A stretch of DNA of 20,269 bases from NCBI GenBank assembly GCA_964503685.1, contig CAZDAW010000056.1:1-20269 (forward strand), given 5' to 3'. The translations under genes and the position numbers were made by a program. The notes below the pieces were generated by a model. It was given only the letters and a program-made list of their open reading frames with translations, ran no database searches and was not told the origin of the DNA. Each line of letters begins with the position of its first letter. Positions within the stretch are counted from its first letter, which is position 1. This DNA is from CAZDAW01 sp964503685. GTDB lineage: Bacteria; Chloroflexota; Anaerolineae; Anaerolineales; Anaerolineaceae. Shown one piece after another: positions 1 through 8,500 of this stretch.

Positions 1-1
1 G

Positions 2-295
2 TTGGTGGGCGCCTTAATATTATCAACAAAAGAGACGGTTGTCTGGCAGAGGCCGTTAGCTATTTTATTGGGAGTTATTTTATTGATCGAGGGTGGTTAT
101 GCCTTGTTCGTCCGTAATCCATCAACAGCGATGATCAATGTTCCACCGTCCGGTTTCGCTTCTCCTGCTGCAATTGGTGAAGTGCTGTTTAACCAATATA
201 TGTTACCATTTGAAGTTACCTCGATCTTGTTATTAATTGCTGTTGTTGGTGTAATTGTTCTTACGAAGCCGGGCGATAGGGTGGGACGAAAGTGA
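2..295 (+). CDS. nuoJ: NADH-quinone oxidoreductase subunit J, C-terminal part (5' truncated by window)
   Basis: Membrane-arm subunit of respiratory complex I, which couples quinone reduction to proton translocation. Only the last 97 codons are inside the window; the reading frame is already open at the left edge, so the TTG at base 2 is not a start. Two hydrophobic segments are visible. The last one contains LPFEVTSILLLIAVVG followed by IVLTK, which matches the typical NuoJ C-terminal helix, and the protein ends in a basic tail (GDRVGRK). The nuoK start lies 15 bases after the stop, and K-L-M-N follow in the canonical order, which makes the assignment firm despite the missing N-terminus. It is probably co-transcribed with upstream nuo genes outside the window. 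Confidence 0.9.
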   Translation: MVGALILSTKETVVWQRPLAILLGVILLIEGGYALFVRNPSTAMINVPPSGFASPAAIGEVLFNQYMLPFEVTSILLLIAVVGVIVLTKPGDRVGRK

Positions 296-310
296 GGATA
301 GTTTAATATT

Positions 311-613
311 ATGGTACCTTTATCATTTTACCTGGCTCTTTCAGGCATATTATTCACGCTGGGCGTTATGGGTGTTTTATTGCGGCGCAACGCAATCGTC
401 ATTTTTATGTCGCTAGAATTAATGTTCAATGCTGCCAACCTGGCATTCGTGACGTTTTCACACCATTTTGCTGCTTTAAATGGGCAGGTTTTCGTCTTCT
501 TTGTGATTGCTGTAGCTGCAGCGGAAGTGGCTGTTGGGTTGGCTCTTATTGTTGCCATTTTCCGTACCAAGCACAGCATTGATGTTGATCAAGTCAGTAG
601 TATGAAGGGTTAA
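311..613 (+). CDS. nuoK: NADH-quinone oxidoreductase subunit K
   Basis: Small MrpC-like membrane subunit of complex I that forms part of the proton path next to the antiporter-like subunits. The protein is 100 residues, the normal family length, with three hydrophobic helices at about 4-24, 28-50 and 60-86. The two buried glutamates needed for pumping in the E. coli protein are present at the same positions: Glu36 in MSLELM and Glu72 in AAAEVAVG. The ATG start is preceded by GAGGA about 12 bases upstream, a slightly long spacing, so translation may be partly coupled to nuoJ. The extended hydrophilic C-terminus (about residues 86-100) is unremarkable. Confidence 0.96.
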   Translation: MVPLSFYLALSGILFTLGVMGVLLRRNAIVIFMSLELMFNAANLAFVTFSHHFAALNGQVFVFFVIAVAAAEVAVGLALIVAIFRTKHSIDVDQVSSMKG

Positions 614-646
614 CCAAAATTTATGCTCTTGAACCAGGACATTATT

Positions 647-2626
647 ATGAATACTAGTTTCAATCTGGTGCCGTGGGTGGTATTTTTCCCGATCCTGGGG
701 TTATTGTTCAATATATTATTTGGCGGGCGTCTCCCCGAAAAAGTAGTTGGCTGGATGGCCAGTTTGGCCTCTGGTCTGGCTTTTGCGATTTCTGTGGTAT
801 TGGGGCTGGCGTTGTTGACAAGCCCAGATGGCACAACCATTCCCCTGGCGGATTGGATTACGATCGGAACACTTAACCTGCGTTGGGCTTTCCGTGTCGA
901 TACGCTTTCGGTGACGATGATGCTGGTGGTTTCCGGTGTGGGTACTTTGATCCATATTTATTCCATCGGCTATATGCATGAAGATGTGCGCCTCAATGGC
1001 GACCCACGCCGATACCGGCGCTTCTTCGTTTTTCTCAATTTATTTATCGCGACCATGATGATCCTGGTCAGCGCAGATAATTACCTGATGATGTTTGTGG
1101 GGTGGGAAGGCGTTGGATTATGTTCTTATCTGCTCATCGGATTCTGGTTTGAAAAGGGTAAGGATGGTATCGGAAATGCTTTGGCCGCCAAGAAAGCTTT
1201 TGTCACCAACCGGATCGGTGATTTCGGCGTGCTGATAGCCCTATTTATCATGTTCTGGGCCTTTGGTTCGCTGGATTTTGAGCAGATCTTTGCGGCAGCG
1301 CCGGCTGTTGCGAAGGCAACTCCCGGCATCATTCTGGCAATTACCCTTTTTATGCTTTTGGGCGTCACTGGAAAATCGGCGCAGTTACCATTATTTGTCT
1401 GGCTGCCCGATGCTATGGCAGGCCCCACACCCGTTTCAGCGCTTATTCATGCAGCTACGATGGTTACAGCAGGCGTTTACCTGATTGCGAGATCGTCTGC
1501 TTTGTATGTTTTAGTCCCAATGGCCCAAATTATTGTAGCGCTGGTTGGTGGGATTACAGCGCTCTTTGCCGCAACGATTGCGGTTGGGCAATTTGATATT
1601 AAAAAAGTGCTTGCTTATTCAACAATCAGCCAGTTAGGTTTTATGGTCGCCGCGGTTGGAATGGGCGCTTTTGTCGCCGGGATGTTCCATCTGGTTACGC
1701 ACGCATTCTTCAAAGCCCTTTTGTTCCTTTCGGCTGGTTCCGTGATCCAGGGCGTTGAACATGGTCACGAGCAGGTTGCCAGTCATCAGGCGGATGCGGG
1801 GCATCACGATGTTTTTGATCCACAGGATATGCGTAATATGGGTGGTTTGCGTAAACGTATGCCCCTTACATTTTGGGTATATTTGATTGGTGCATTAACT
1901 CTGGCAGGTATCGCTCCTTTGGCTGGTTTCTTCTCAAAAGATGAGATTCTTGCTGAGGCCAATCATCTATATCCCCCGATTTATATACTTTTGACTTTGG
2001 CTGCACTACTCACCGCTTTCTATATCGGACGCCAGGTTTGGATGGTATTTGGCGGCAAAGCCCGTACAGAAGCGGCTGCGCATGCAAAGGAAAGCCCTGC
2101 GGTGATGACTGTCCCGCTGGTGATTCTTGCACTACTTTCGATTGTTGGCGGTGCTCTTAACCTGCCCGGTTTCCACACCCTTACACTCTGGTTAGAACAT
2201 ACCTTTGGCGTCGTTCATCCTGGTGAGTTCAATTGGATTGTGGCAGGAATCTCTCTCTCTTTGGCTTTGATTGGTTTGTTGTTCGCATGGATGTTGTACG
2301 GTCGCAAATTTGAAGTATTAAAAACCGACGATCCTTTGCGTCATATATTAGGACCGATATTTATAGCCTTTGAGCAAAAATGGTGGGTTGATGAATTTTA
2401 TGGAGCGATCATCATCAAACCTTATCAGAAAGTTTCTACATTTCTTGCCGAAATCATTGATGCGGCTGGGATTGATGGTATCGTCAATGCGCTGGGTGAA
2501 GGCGCTCGTACGTTCGCTGAGAACCTACGGCGTATCCAAAATGGGCTGGTGCGTTCATATGCGGTTTCTGTATTCCTGGGCGCAGTGCTTATCCTGGGTT
2601 ATTTGATCTTTGTAGTGAACAGGTGA
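647..2626 (+). CDS. nuoL: NADH-quinone oxidoreductase subunit L
   Basis: Largest antiporter-like (Mrp-type) subunit of the complex I membrane arm, predicted polytopic inner-membrane protein of 659 residues. Key charged residues of the pump are visible: the helix-5 Glu in WEGVGLCSYLLIGFW (about Glu154), the helix-7 Lys in TGKSAQLPLFVWLPDAM (about Lys243), and the helix-12 Lys in FFSKDEIL (about Lys431). A histidine-rich stretch (about residues 365-385, EHGHEQVASHQADAGHHD) interrupts the usual loop before DMRNMGGL. An upstream in-frame ATG at 623 would add 8 residues. I prefer 647 because AGGA (636-639) lies 7 bases before it, while 623 has only a distant purine run, and because homologues usually begin close to this point. 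The C-terminal region contains the long lateral-helix section (about 560-625) expected of NuoL. The nuoM start follows after 4 bases. Confidence 0.96.
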   Translation: MNTSFNLVPWVVFFPILGLLFNILFGGRLPEKVVGWMASLASGLAFAISVVLGLALLTSPDGTTIPLADWITIGTLNLRWAFRVDTLSVTMMLVVSGVGTLIHIYSIGYMHEDVRLNGDPRRYRRFFVFLNLFIATMMILVSADNYLMMFVGWEGVGLCSYLLIGFWFEKGKDGIGNALAAKKAFVTNRIGDFGVLIALFIMFWAFGSLDFEQIFAAAPAVAKATPGIILAITLFMLLGVTGKSAQLPLFVWLPDAMAGPTPVSALIHAATMVTAGVYLIARSSALYVLVPMAQIIVALVGGITALFAATIAVGQFDIKKVLAYSTISQLGFMVAAVGMGAFVAGMFHLVTHAFFKALLFLSAGSVIQGVEHGHEQVASHQADAGHHDVFDPQDMRNMGGLRKRMPLTFWVYLIGALTLAGIAPLAGFFSKDEILAEANHLYPPIYILLTLAALLTAFYIGRQVWMVFGGKARTEAAAHAKESPAVMTVPLVILALLSIVGGALNLPGFHTLTLWLEHTFGVVHPGEFNWIVAGISLSLALIGLLFAWMLYGRKFEVLKTDDPLRHILGPIFIAFEQKWWVDEFYGAIIIKPYQKVSTFLAEIIDAAGIDGIVNALGEGARTFAENLRRIQNGLVRSYAVSVFLGAVLILGYLIFVVNR

Positions 2627-2630
2627 CTTT

Positions 2631-4142
2631 ATGAATCTGCTGATACATCCTTTAATCCTGGTCACGTTTTTCCCTTTAGTAGGCTTGCTTGTTGTTCTGC
2701 TTATCAAGTCTGAACAGAAGATAGCTATTCGTTGGGTGGCTTTATTGACTTCATTGATCAATTTTGGCCTGTCAATTTTCGTTTTGACTCAATTCCAGGC
2801 GGGCAATCCTGATCTTCAATTGGTGGTTAATCTTCCCTGGTTCCGGGTGGCAAATCTTCAAATTTCTTACTTCCTTGGCCTCGATGGGTTGAACATCCTG
2901 CTGCTTTTGTTGACCACTTTTTTGACGCCAATTGCTATCCTCTCAACCTGGGATGCTGTCCAGGATCAGGTCAAAGGTTTCATGGCTTTCTTCCTCCTCC
3001 TCGAAGTTGGAATGGTAGGTGTCTTCCTGGCCATGGATATGGTGCTCTTCTATATCTTCTGGGAATTTACTCTCATTCCGATGGTTTTCTTGATTGGCAT
3101 TTGGGGGGGAGCGCGTCGAATTTATGCTGCAGTGAAATTCATTCTCTTCACGATGGCAGGCTCATTGCTGATGCTCCAGGCTACTCTATGCCTGGGCATC
3201 CAGGAGGGCACTTTCTCATTACCCGAATTGATAGCCAAAGGAAATATCCCTGCCAATATTCAACTGTGGCTCTTTTTGGCATTTGCCTTGGCGTTTGCTA
3301 TTAAAGTGCCGATGTGGCCCTTGCATACCTGGCTGCCTGACGCTCACGTCGAAGCGCCAACAGCCGGCTCGGTGATCTTGGCTGGCGTCCTGTTGAAGAT
3401 GGGTACTTACGGTTTCCTGCGCTTCAATCTTTCACTTTTCCCGCAAATGGCTGTGGAACTGGCGCCCTTATTTGCCATTCTGGCGGTGATTGGCATCATT
3501 TATGGCGCAGCTGTTTCTTATGTGCAGAAGGATGTTAAGAAACTGGTCGCTTATTCTTCTGTCAGCCACCTTGGATTTGTCATGTTGGGTTTATTTGCTC
3601 TCAACCCGCTGGGTATTCAGGGCGGTATTTTGCAGATGATTAATCATGGCTTGAGTACAGGTGCATTGTTCTTGATCGTCGGTATGATCTACGAACGTCG
3701 ACATACGCGGGATTTGGAGGCTTTCGGTGGTTTGTGGAAAGTCATGCCTGTTTACGCCACGCTCACGCTCATCGTGGTGCTTTCATCAATGGGTTTGCCG
3801 GGGTTGAATGGTTTTATTGGCGAATTCAATATCTTACTGGGCGCATTTGGTTCTTCAGCAATTGGCACGCCCTGGATTGCCGGCATAGCAACCATTGGCG
3901 TTATCCTGGCGGCAATTTATTTGCTGCATATGTTTCAGAAAGTATTTCTGGGGCCGGTTGTTCATACGGAAAACCTGACTTTGAAAGATTTAAAACCGCG
4001 AGAGATACTTACACTATTGCCCATCCTGGTTATGATCTTTTGGATTGGGTTATATCCCAAACCGTTCCTTATGTTAATGGCGCCGGCCGTTGATAAGTTG
4101 GTAGCTGCCATGCAAGCGGTAATGACGGTGGCTTTACATTAA
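2631..4142 (+). CDS. nuoM: NADH-quinone oxidoreductase subunit M
   Basis: Second antiporter-like subunit of the complex I membrane arm, 503 residues, with about 14 hydrophobic helices. The conserved Glu of helix 5 lies in FYIFWEFTLIPM (about Glu145) and the helix-7 Lys in AIKVPMWPLHTWLPDAHVEA (about Lys225). The APTAGSVILAGVLLKMGTYG segment is a NuoM signature. The start is 4 bases after the nuoL stop, and the AGGTGA that could serve as its Shine-Dalgarno sequence lies at the very end of nuoL, so translation of the two is likely coupled. No truncation or frame problem is seen. Confidence 0.96.
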   Translation: MNLLIHPLILVTFFPLVGLLVVLLIKSEQKIAIRWVALLTSLINFGLSIFVLTQFQAGNPDLQLVVNLPWFRVANLQISYFLGLDGLNILLLLLTTFLTPIAILSTWDAVQDQVKGFMAFFLLLEVGMVGVFLAMDMVLFYIFWEFTLIPMVFLIGIWGGARRIYAAVKFILFTMAGSLLMLQATLCLGIQEGTFSLPELIAKGNIPANIQLWLFLAFALAFAIKVPMWPLHTWLPDAHVEAPTAGSVILAGVLLKMGTYGFLRFNLSLFPQMAVELAPLFAILAVIGIIYGAAVSYVQKDVKKLVAYSSVSHLGFVMLGLFALNPLGIQGGILQMINHGLSTGALFLIVGMIYERRHTRDLEAFGGLWKVMPVYATLTLIVVLSSMGLPGLNGFIGEFNILLGAFGSSAIGTPWIAGIATIGVILAAIYLLHMFQKVFLGPVVHTENLTLKDLKPREILTLLPILVMIFWIGLYPKPFLMLMAPAVDKLVAAMQAVMTVALH

Positions 4143-4163
4143 ATTGGTTTAGCGGAAACGTCT

Positions 4164-5630
4164 ATGAATCTGACCGATATTTACTCAATTCTTCCTTTGC
4201 TTGTCCTGATTATCTGGGCAATGGTTCTGTTGCTGGTTGATTTAGCTATCCCCAAAGATCATAAAGGTTGGACAGCCTTGCTGGCCTCCTTGGGTATGCT
4301 GGTATCCATGATTATCACCCTGGTACAACATGGGCAGGTACAGACTGCTGGCGGGCAGGCGCCTCTTACGTTCAATCATATGATCGCACGGGATGGTTTT
4401 TCGGATTTCCTGCATATCCTGTTTCTGGGCGCTGGCCTGGCTGGCGTTGCGCTTTCTTATGATTATCTCAAGCGAATGGGTATCAGCCAGGGCGAATATT
4501 ATGTTCTTTTGTTAACGACGATCAGCGGAATGATGTTGATGTCTCAGGCCGCCGATTTGGTCGTCGTTTTTCTGGCATTAGAGTTATTATCCATCCCGCT
4601 GTATGTTATGGCTGGTTTTGCCCGCCCTCGCCTGGATTCTGAAGAGGCAGCTCTGAAATACTTTTTGTTGGGCACATTCGCTTCTGGATTTGTCCTCTAT
4701 GGGATTGCCATGCTTTATGGCGGCACAGGGCACACCGATTTGCAGGGAATTGTCGTTTCGGTAAAAACCGGACTTGAAAATTCGATGTTGTTTATGATCG
4801 GCGCTGGACTTCTCATCGTTGGGTTTGGTTTTAAAATCGCTCTCGTTCCTTTTCAGATGTGGACGCCCGATGTTTACCAGGGCGCGCCATCTCCGGTAAC
4901 CGGTTTCATGTCCGTTGGCGCTAAAGCAGCCGGATTCGCTGCTTTGCTGCGCGTATTTGTTTCAGCTTTCCCGGCGTTATCGATGGACTTATATCCGGTG
5001 TTTTGGTCCCTGGCTGCCTTGACGATGATTGTTGGGAATGTGGTTGCGATTGCTCAAACTAATATCAAACGAATGCTTGCCTATTCCAGCATAGCCCATG
5101 CCGGTTACATTTTGATGGCTTTTGTCCCTTATGGGCAAGGGCAGGTGGCCTCCAATTCAATTGCTTCTGCTTTGTTTTATCTTGTGGCTTACGCTTTTAC
5201 CAGTTTTGGAGCATGGTCGGTTGTCATCGCTCTGGAGAAAGCGGAAGGTAATGGATTGCAACTGAATGATTATGCTGGTTTGGGTCGTAAACATCGTTTG
5301 TTGGCGATCGCGATGGCTATTTTTATGTTCTCCTTTACTGGCCTTCCTCCAACGCTTGGATTTATGGGTAAGTTTTATCTGTTCCGTACTGCATTGGAAG
5401 GGGGGTACGTTGGTTTGGCGATCCTTGGCGTTTTGACATCTCTGGTTTCTGCATATTATTACTTGCGAGTTGTCGTAATCATGTTTATGAAAGAAGGCGA
5501 ACCGGATATTCGTCGAGATACCTGGCTTGGATTAACTACTGCGGTAGCTGCTTTGGGTGTTGTTCTTCTTAGTTTGGCGCCTGATTCACTATTTGCCTGG
5601 GTTTTACAGGCAGTTTTGCATATCATGTGA
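4164..5630 (+). CDS. nuoN: NADH-quinone oxidoreductase subunit N
   Basis: Third antiporter-like subunit of the complex I membrane arm, 488 residues, normal for the family. The helix-5 glutamate lies in FLALELLSIPLYVMAGF. The helix-7 lysine sits in FGFKIALVPFQMWTPDVYQG and is followed by APSPVTGFMSVGAKAAG, the NuoN version of the antiporter motif. NIKRMLAYSSIAHAGYILM is the conserved helix-10 region. It starts 21 bases after nuoM and is the last nuo gene here; the following 39 bases contain no convincing terminator, so the CBS gene may be read from the same transcript. Confidence 0.95.
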   Translation: MNLTDIYSILPLLVLIIWAMVLLLVDLAIPKDHKGWTALLASLGMLVSMIITLVQHGQVQTAGGQAPLTFNHMIARDGFSDFLHILFLGAGLAGVALSYDYLKRMGISQGEYYVLLLTTISGMMLMSQAADLVVVFLALELLSIPLYVMAGFARPRLDSEEAALKYFLLGTFASGFVLYGIAMLYGGTGHTDLQGIVVSVKTGLENSMLFMIGAGLLIVGFGFKIALVPFQMWTPDVYQGAPSPVTGFMSVGAKAAGFAALLRVFVSAFPALSMDLYPVFWSLAALTMIVGNVVAIAQTNIKRMLAYSSIAHAGYILMAFVPYGQGQVASNSIASALFYLVAYAFTSFGAWSVVIALEKAEGNGLQLNDYAGLGRKHRLLAIAMAIFMFSFTGLPPTLGFMGKFYLFRTALEGGYVGLAILGVLTSLVSAYYYLRVVVIMFMKEGEPDIRRDTWLGLTTAVAALGVVLLSLAPDSLFAWVLQAVLHIM

Positions 5631-5669
5631 TTCCTGCCTGAAACTTTTATTCCTGACAGGAGGTATAAA

Positions 5670-6080
5670 ATGGCATATACGGTCCGTGATTGGATGAATA
5701 TGTTGGTGATCGTGATCGATCCGGAATTATCAGTAGCGGATGCCTTATCTTTGATGCGACGCCGTTATATTCACAGTCTGGTTGTCGATAAAACCGAGTC
5801 CAATCCTGATTATGGAATTATCACATCGACGGATATTTGTTATAAGATTATCGCTGAGGGTCTCAATCCAATCAGGGTTAAAGTGCGTGATATTATGTCT
5901 TCACCGGTTAAAACAGCCGATGCCAAGTGGTCGTTAGAAATTTGCGCTAAATTCATGAAGGAACACAACATTCATCATATGCCGGTAATCAGTGAGGATG
6001 GTAATTCTCTGATTGGAATGATTTCGACCAATGATTTATTCGTTGCAGCCGATGAACTGGGGCGAAAACCCAAAGGTTGA
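5670..6080 (+). CDS. Two-CBS-domain protein
   Basis: A 136-residue soluble protein made of two CBS domains, roughly residues 7-60 and 74-130, with nothing else attached. CBS pairs form a Bateman module that usually binds adenine nucleotides or related ligands and reports energy state. Visible signatures are the ITSTDICYKII segment ending the first domain, VRDIMSSPVKTA at the linker, and HHMPVISEDGNSLIGMISTNDL in the second. The start is unambiguous: GGAGG (5659-5663) lies 6 bases before the ATG. It follows nuoN by 39 bases and precedes the large membrane protein by 2 bases, so it is likely co-expressed with both. A link to complex I activity or to the membrane protein is inferred from position only. 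The ligand cannot be told from sequence. Confidence 0.9.
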   Translation: MAYTVRDWMNMLVIVIDPELSVADALSLMRRRYIHSLVVDKTESNPDYGIITSTDICYKIIAEGLNPIRVKVRDIMSSPVKTADAKWSLEICAKFMKEHNIHHMPVISEDGNSLIGMISTNDLFVAADELGRKPKG

Positions 6081-6082
6081 TC

Positions 6083-8500
6083 ATGAAAGTCGGTTTGAGC
6101 CGGCTTGCGCTGTTTTTAATTTCTGCGTCGACCCTGTTATTCGAGATCAATTTACTTCGGCTGTTTTCTGTTAGCCAGTTTTACCATTTTGCTTTTATGA
6201 TCGTTAGCCTGGCGCTGTTAGGGTATGGGGCTAGCGGGACTTTAGTAGCGTTATTACCGAAGCTGCAAGATCGGCCCCCTGAGCTACGCTTGAGGGGGCT
6301 TTCGTTTGCCTGCGCATTATGTATATTGGGAGCGTATCTGCTATTCAACTGGCTGCCTTTTGATTCCTTTAGCATAGCCTGGGATAGCTTTCAGTTAGTG
6401 ATATTGGCTCTTCACTATATTGCTTTGGCTTCTCCTTTCTTCTTTTGCGGTATGGCAGTGAGCTTGATGTTTTCTGCTCATCCTGCCGCGGTCGGGGCGG
6501 TATATGCGGTCAATTTATTCGGATCCGCATTCGGGTGCGTATTGGCTCTGGTCGCGCCAGCGTTAATCGGCGGAGAAGGGATTATCATATTGAGTTGTGT
6601 ACTGTCATTATTGGCAGCTTTGATCAGCGTTCCTCTTCAAAAGAAGCCAATTTTAATAACTTCCTGTACGGCGGTTTTTTTCGCGTTTTGTCTGATTGAT
6701 CTGCTAGCTCGCTTATCAGGGCATAATGTTTTACCGCTGCTGGATTTGCGAATGTCGCCGTATAAAGGTCTCTCGTATGCATTGCAGTATCCGGGCGCCG
6801 AATTGACCTTTCGGCGCTGGAATGCCTTTTCGCGCGTCGACCTAGTGCGCAGCCCTGGTATTCGTTCCTTGCCGGGTATTAGCTTTAACTATCCCTATAT
6901 GCCGCCGTATGAAATGGGGTTATTTATTGACGGTGATGATCTTAGCCCGGTGATTGCTTCGAATGCGGATATGCATTTTGCTGATTACATGCCTGGGGCG
7001 GTCGCTTTCCTTCTCCACCCTGAAGCGAAAACAGCCGTGCTTGAACCGCGCGGCGGTTTGGATATTGAGATTGCACTTGCCCTGGGTGCTCAGCAGGTGA
7101 TCGCTGTTGAAGCAAACCCTCTCGTTGTTGCTGCTGCCGCCCAAATCTACCAACAACCACGGGTTCTGTTGATTACTGAAACGGATCGTAGTTTTCTGCG
7201 CCGCACGCAAGAGCAATTCGATGTAATTGTTCTTTCACTTTCCAGCGCTTATCATCCAGTTCGTTCGGGAGCATATAGCCTGGGTGAGGATTATCGTTAT
7301 ACGGTCGAATCCTTTCAGGATGCTTTGGCGCGGCTGAATCCGGAAGGTATGCTGGTTGTGACCCGCTGGCTGCAAATGCCCCCCAGTGAATTTTTGCGAA
7401 CTTTTGCCATCGCTGTGACTGCTCTGGAGCAAAAAGGGGTAAAACCGACTGAGCGAATTGTTGCTTTTCGTAGTTTTAATACGGGTACACTTCTGGTAAA
7501 AACAAAGCCATTCAATGCCCAGGAACTGACCAGTATACGTTCTTTTGTCAACGATCGCTCTTTTGATCTGGTCTATGCGCCTGATATTCGCCCTGAAGAA
7601 ACCAATCGCTTCAATATATTGTCCGAATCGGTTTACTATTTACAATTTCAGGAATTACTCAATGCCCAATCGCGGATTGACTGGTATGCCGCCTACCCTT
7701 TCGATGTGACTCCGCCGTCGGATGATCGTCCCTTTTTCGGTAATTATTTCAAATGGACTCAGACAGAACAAATCATGGCAGAAATGGGTAAAATCTGGCA
7801 GCCTTTCGGCGGTGCAGGTTATTTTGTATTGATGGCTTTATTGACGATTGTGCTGGTGATATCGCTCGTATTGGTTTTGCTGCCTCTCATTTTTCGCCAG
7901 CATTGGCAGAATGATCAAGCAGGGAAAATCATATCGCCTAATTTGATTGGGTCTGGAATAGGTTATTTTGGCATGATTGGTCTGGCTTATTTGCTGATCG
8001 AGATTCCACTCATCCAACGCTTTATCCTCTTCCTTGGATATCCTTCCTATGCTATGACCGCGGTGATTTTTACATTGCTGCTCTTTTCTGGCCTGGGGAG
8101 TTTGCTGGCAAATCGCATTCCTCACCGTTTAGCAATGTTGCTATTAATAGTACTGGCTTTAATTATTCCCTGGCTACTTCCGTTGCTCTTTAATCTGACG
8201 TTAGGATTATCCTTATCTATCCGCCTGGCCGTCGCTGTGATTATTCTGGCCCCGCTTGGCTTTTTTATGGGTATTCCTTTCCCGTCAGGAATACGCTTGC
8301 TGGGATTGTCATCACCGCGATTAATTCCCTGGATTTGGTCGGTCAATGGAGCGTCTTCAGTCATCTCTTCCGTTTTAGCGGCAATTCTGGCGCTTTCGTT
8401 TGGGTTCAGCAGGGTATTGCTTTTAGGCGCTTTGTGTTATGCCGGGGCCGGTTTGATGATCCCTTATCTTAAGGTGGGGTACCGGTTTCGCCGCCCGTGA
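6083..8500 (+). CDS. Polytopic membrane protein with central spermidine-synthase-like (Rossmann) domain
   Basis: An 805-residue protein in three parts: an N-terminal membrane block (about residues 5-220, six or seven helices), a central soluble Rossmann-like domain (about 290-470), and a C-terminal membrane block (about 570-800). The middle part resembles spermidine/spermine synthases and related methyltransferases: VLEPRGGLDIEIAL (about 319-332) replaces the glycine-rich SAM loop, and VIAVEANPLVV provides the acidic residue after strand 2. The catalytic DSxDP-type motif expected after FDVIV is LSLSSAYHP (about 384-392), so the aspartates are absent and ordinary aminopropyl transfer is unlikely. 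The ATG at 6083 has AAAGG 6 bases upstream. A TTG at 6077 would overlap the CBS stop and is less likely. Its 3' end overlaps the convergent pcm gene by 32 bases. Similar large fused proteins occur in other bacteria without an assigned substrate; I do not name a function. Confidence 0.8.
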   Translation: MKVGLSRLALFLISASTLLFEINLLRLFSVSQFYHFAFMIVSLALLGYGASGTLVALLPKLQDRPPELRLRGLSFACALCILGAYLLFNWLPFDSFSIAWDSFQLVILALHYIALASPFFFCGMAVSLMFSAHPAAVGAVYAVNLFGSAFGCVLALVAPALIGGEGIIILSCVLSLLAALISVPLQKKPILITSCTAVFFAFCLIDLLARLSGHNVLPLLDLRMSPYKGLSYALQYPGAELTFRRWNAFSRVDLVRSPGIRSLPGISFNYPYMPPYEMGLFIDGDDLSPVIASNADMHFADYMPGAVAFLLHPEAKTAVLEPRGGLDIEIALALGAQQVIAVEANPLVVAAAAQIYQQPRVLLITETDRSFLRRTQEQFDVIVLSLSSAYHPVRSGAYSLGEDYRYTVESFQDALARLNPEGMLVVTRWLQMPPSEFLRTFAIAVTALEQKGVKPTERIVAFRSFNTGTLLVKTKPFNAQELTSIRSFVNDRSFDLVYAPDIRPEETNRFNILSESVYYLQFQELLNAQSRIDWYAAYPFDVTPPSDDRPFFGNYFKWTQTEQIMAEMGKIWQPFGGAGYFVLMALLTIVLVISLVLVLLPLIFRQHWQNDQAGKIISPNLIGSGIGYFGMIGLAYLLIEIPLIQRFILFLGYPSYAMTAVIFTLLLFSGLGSLLANRIPHRLAMLLLIVLALIIPWLLPLLFNLTLGLSLSIRLAVAVIILAPLGFFMGIPFPSGIRLLGLSSPRLIPWIWSVNGASSVISSVLAAILALSFGFSRVLLLGALCYAGAGLMIPYLKVGYRFRRP

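Noticed and set aside
610..2555. Several minus-strand frames of 60-100 codons opposite nuoK-nuoM
   Set aside because: They are shadows of strongly conserved complex I genes, with no ribosome binding sites or recognisable products.
5631..5669. Possible terminator between nuoN and the CBS gene
   Set aside because: Only short CCTG/CAGG matches exist, with no stable stem and no T-run.
7838..8364. Two minus-strand frames opposite the membrane-protein gene
   Set aside because: Low-complexity polar translations that mirror transmembrane codons on the other strand.
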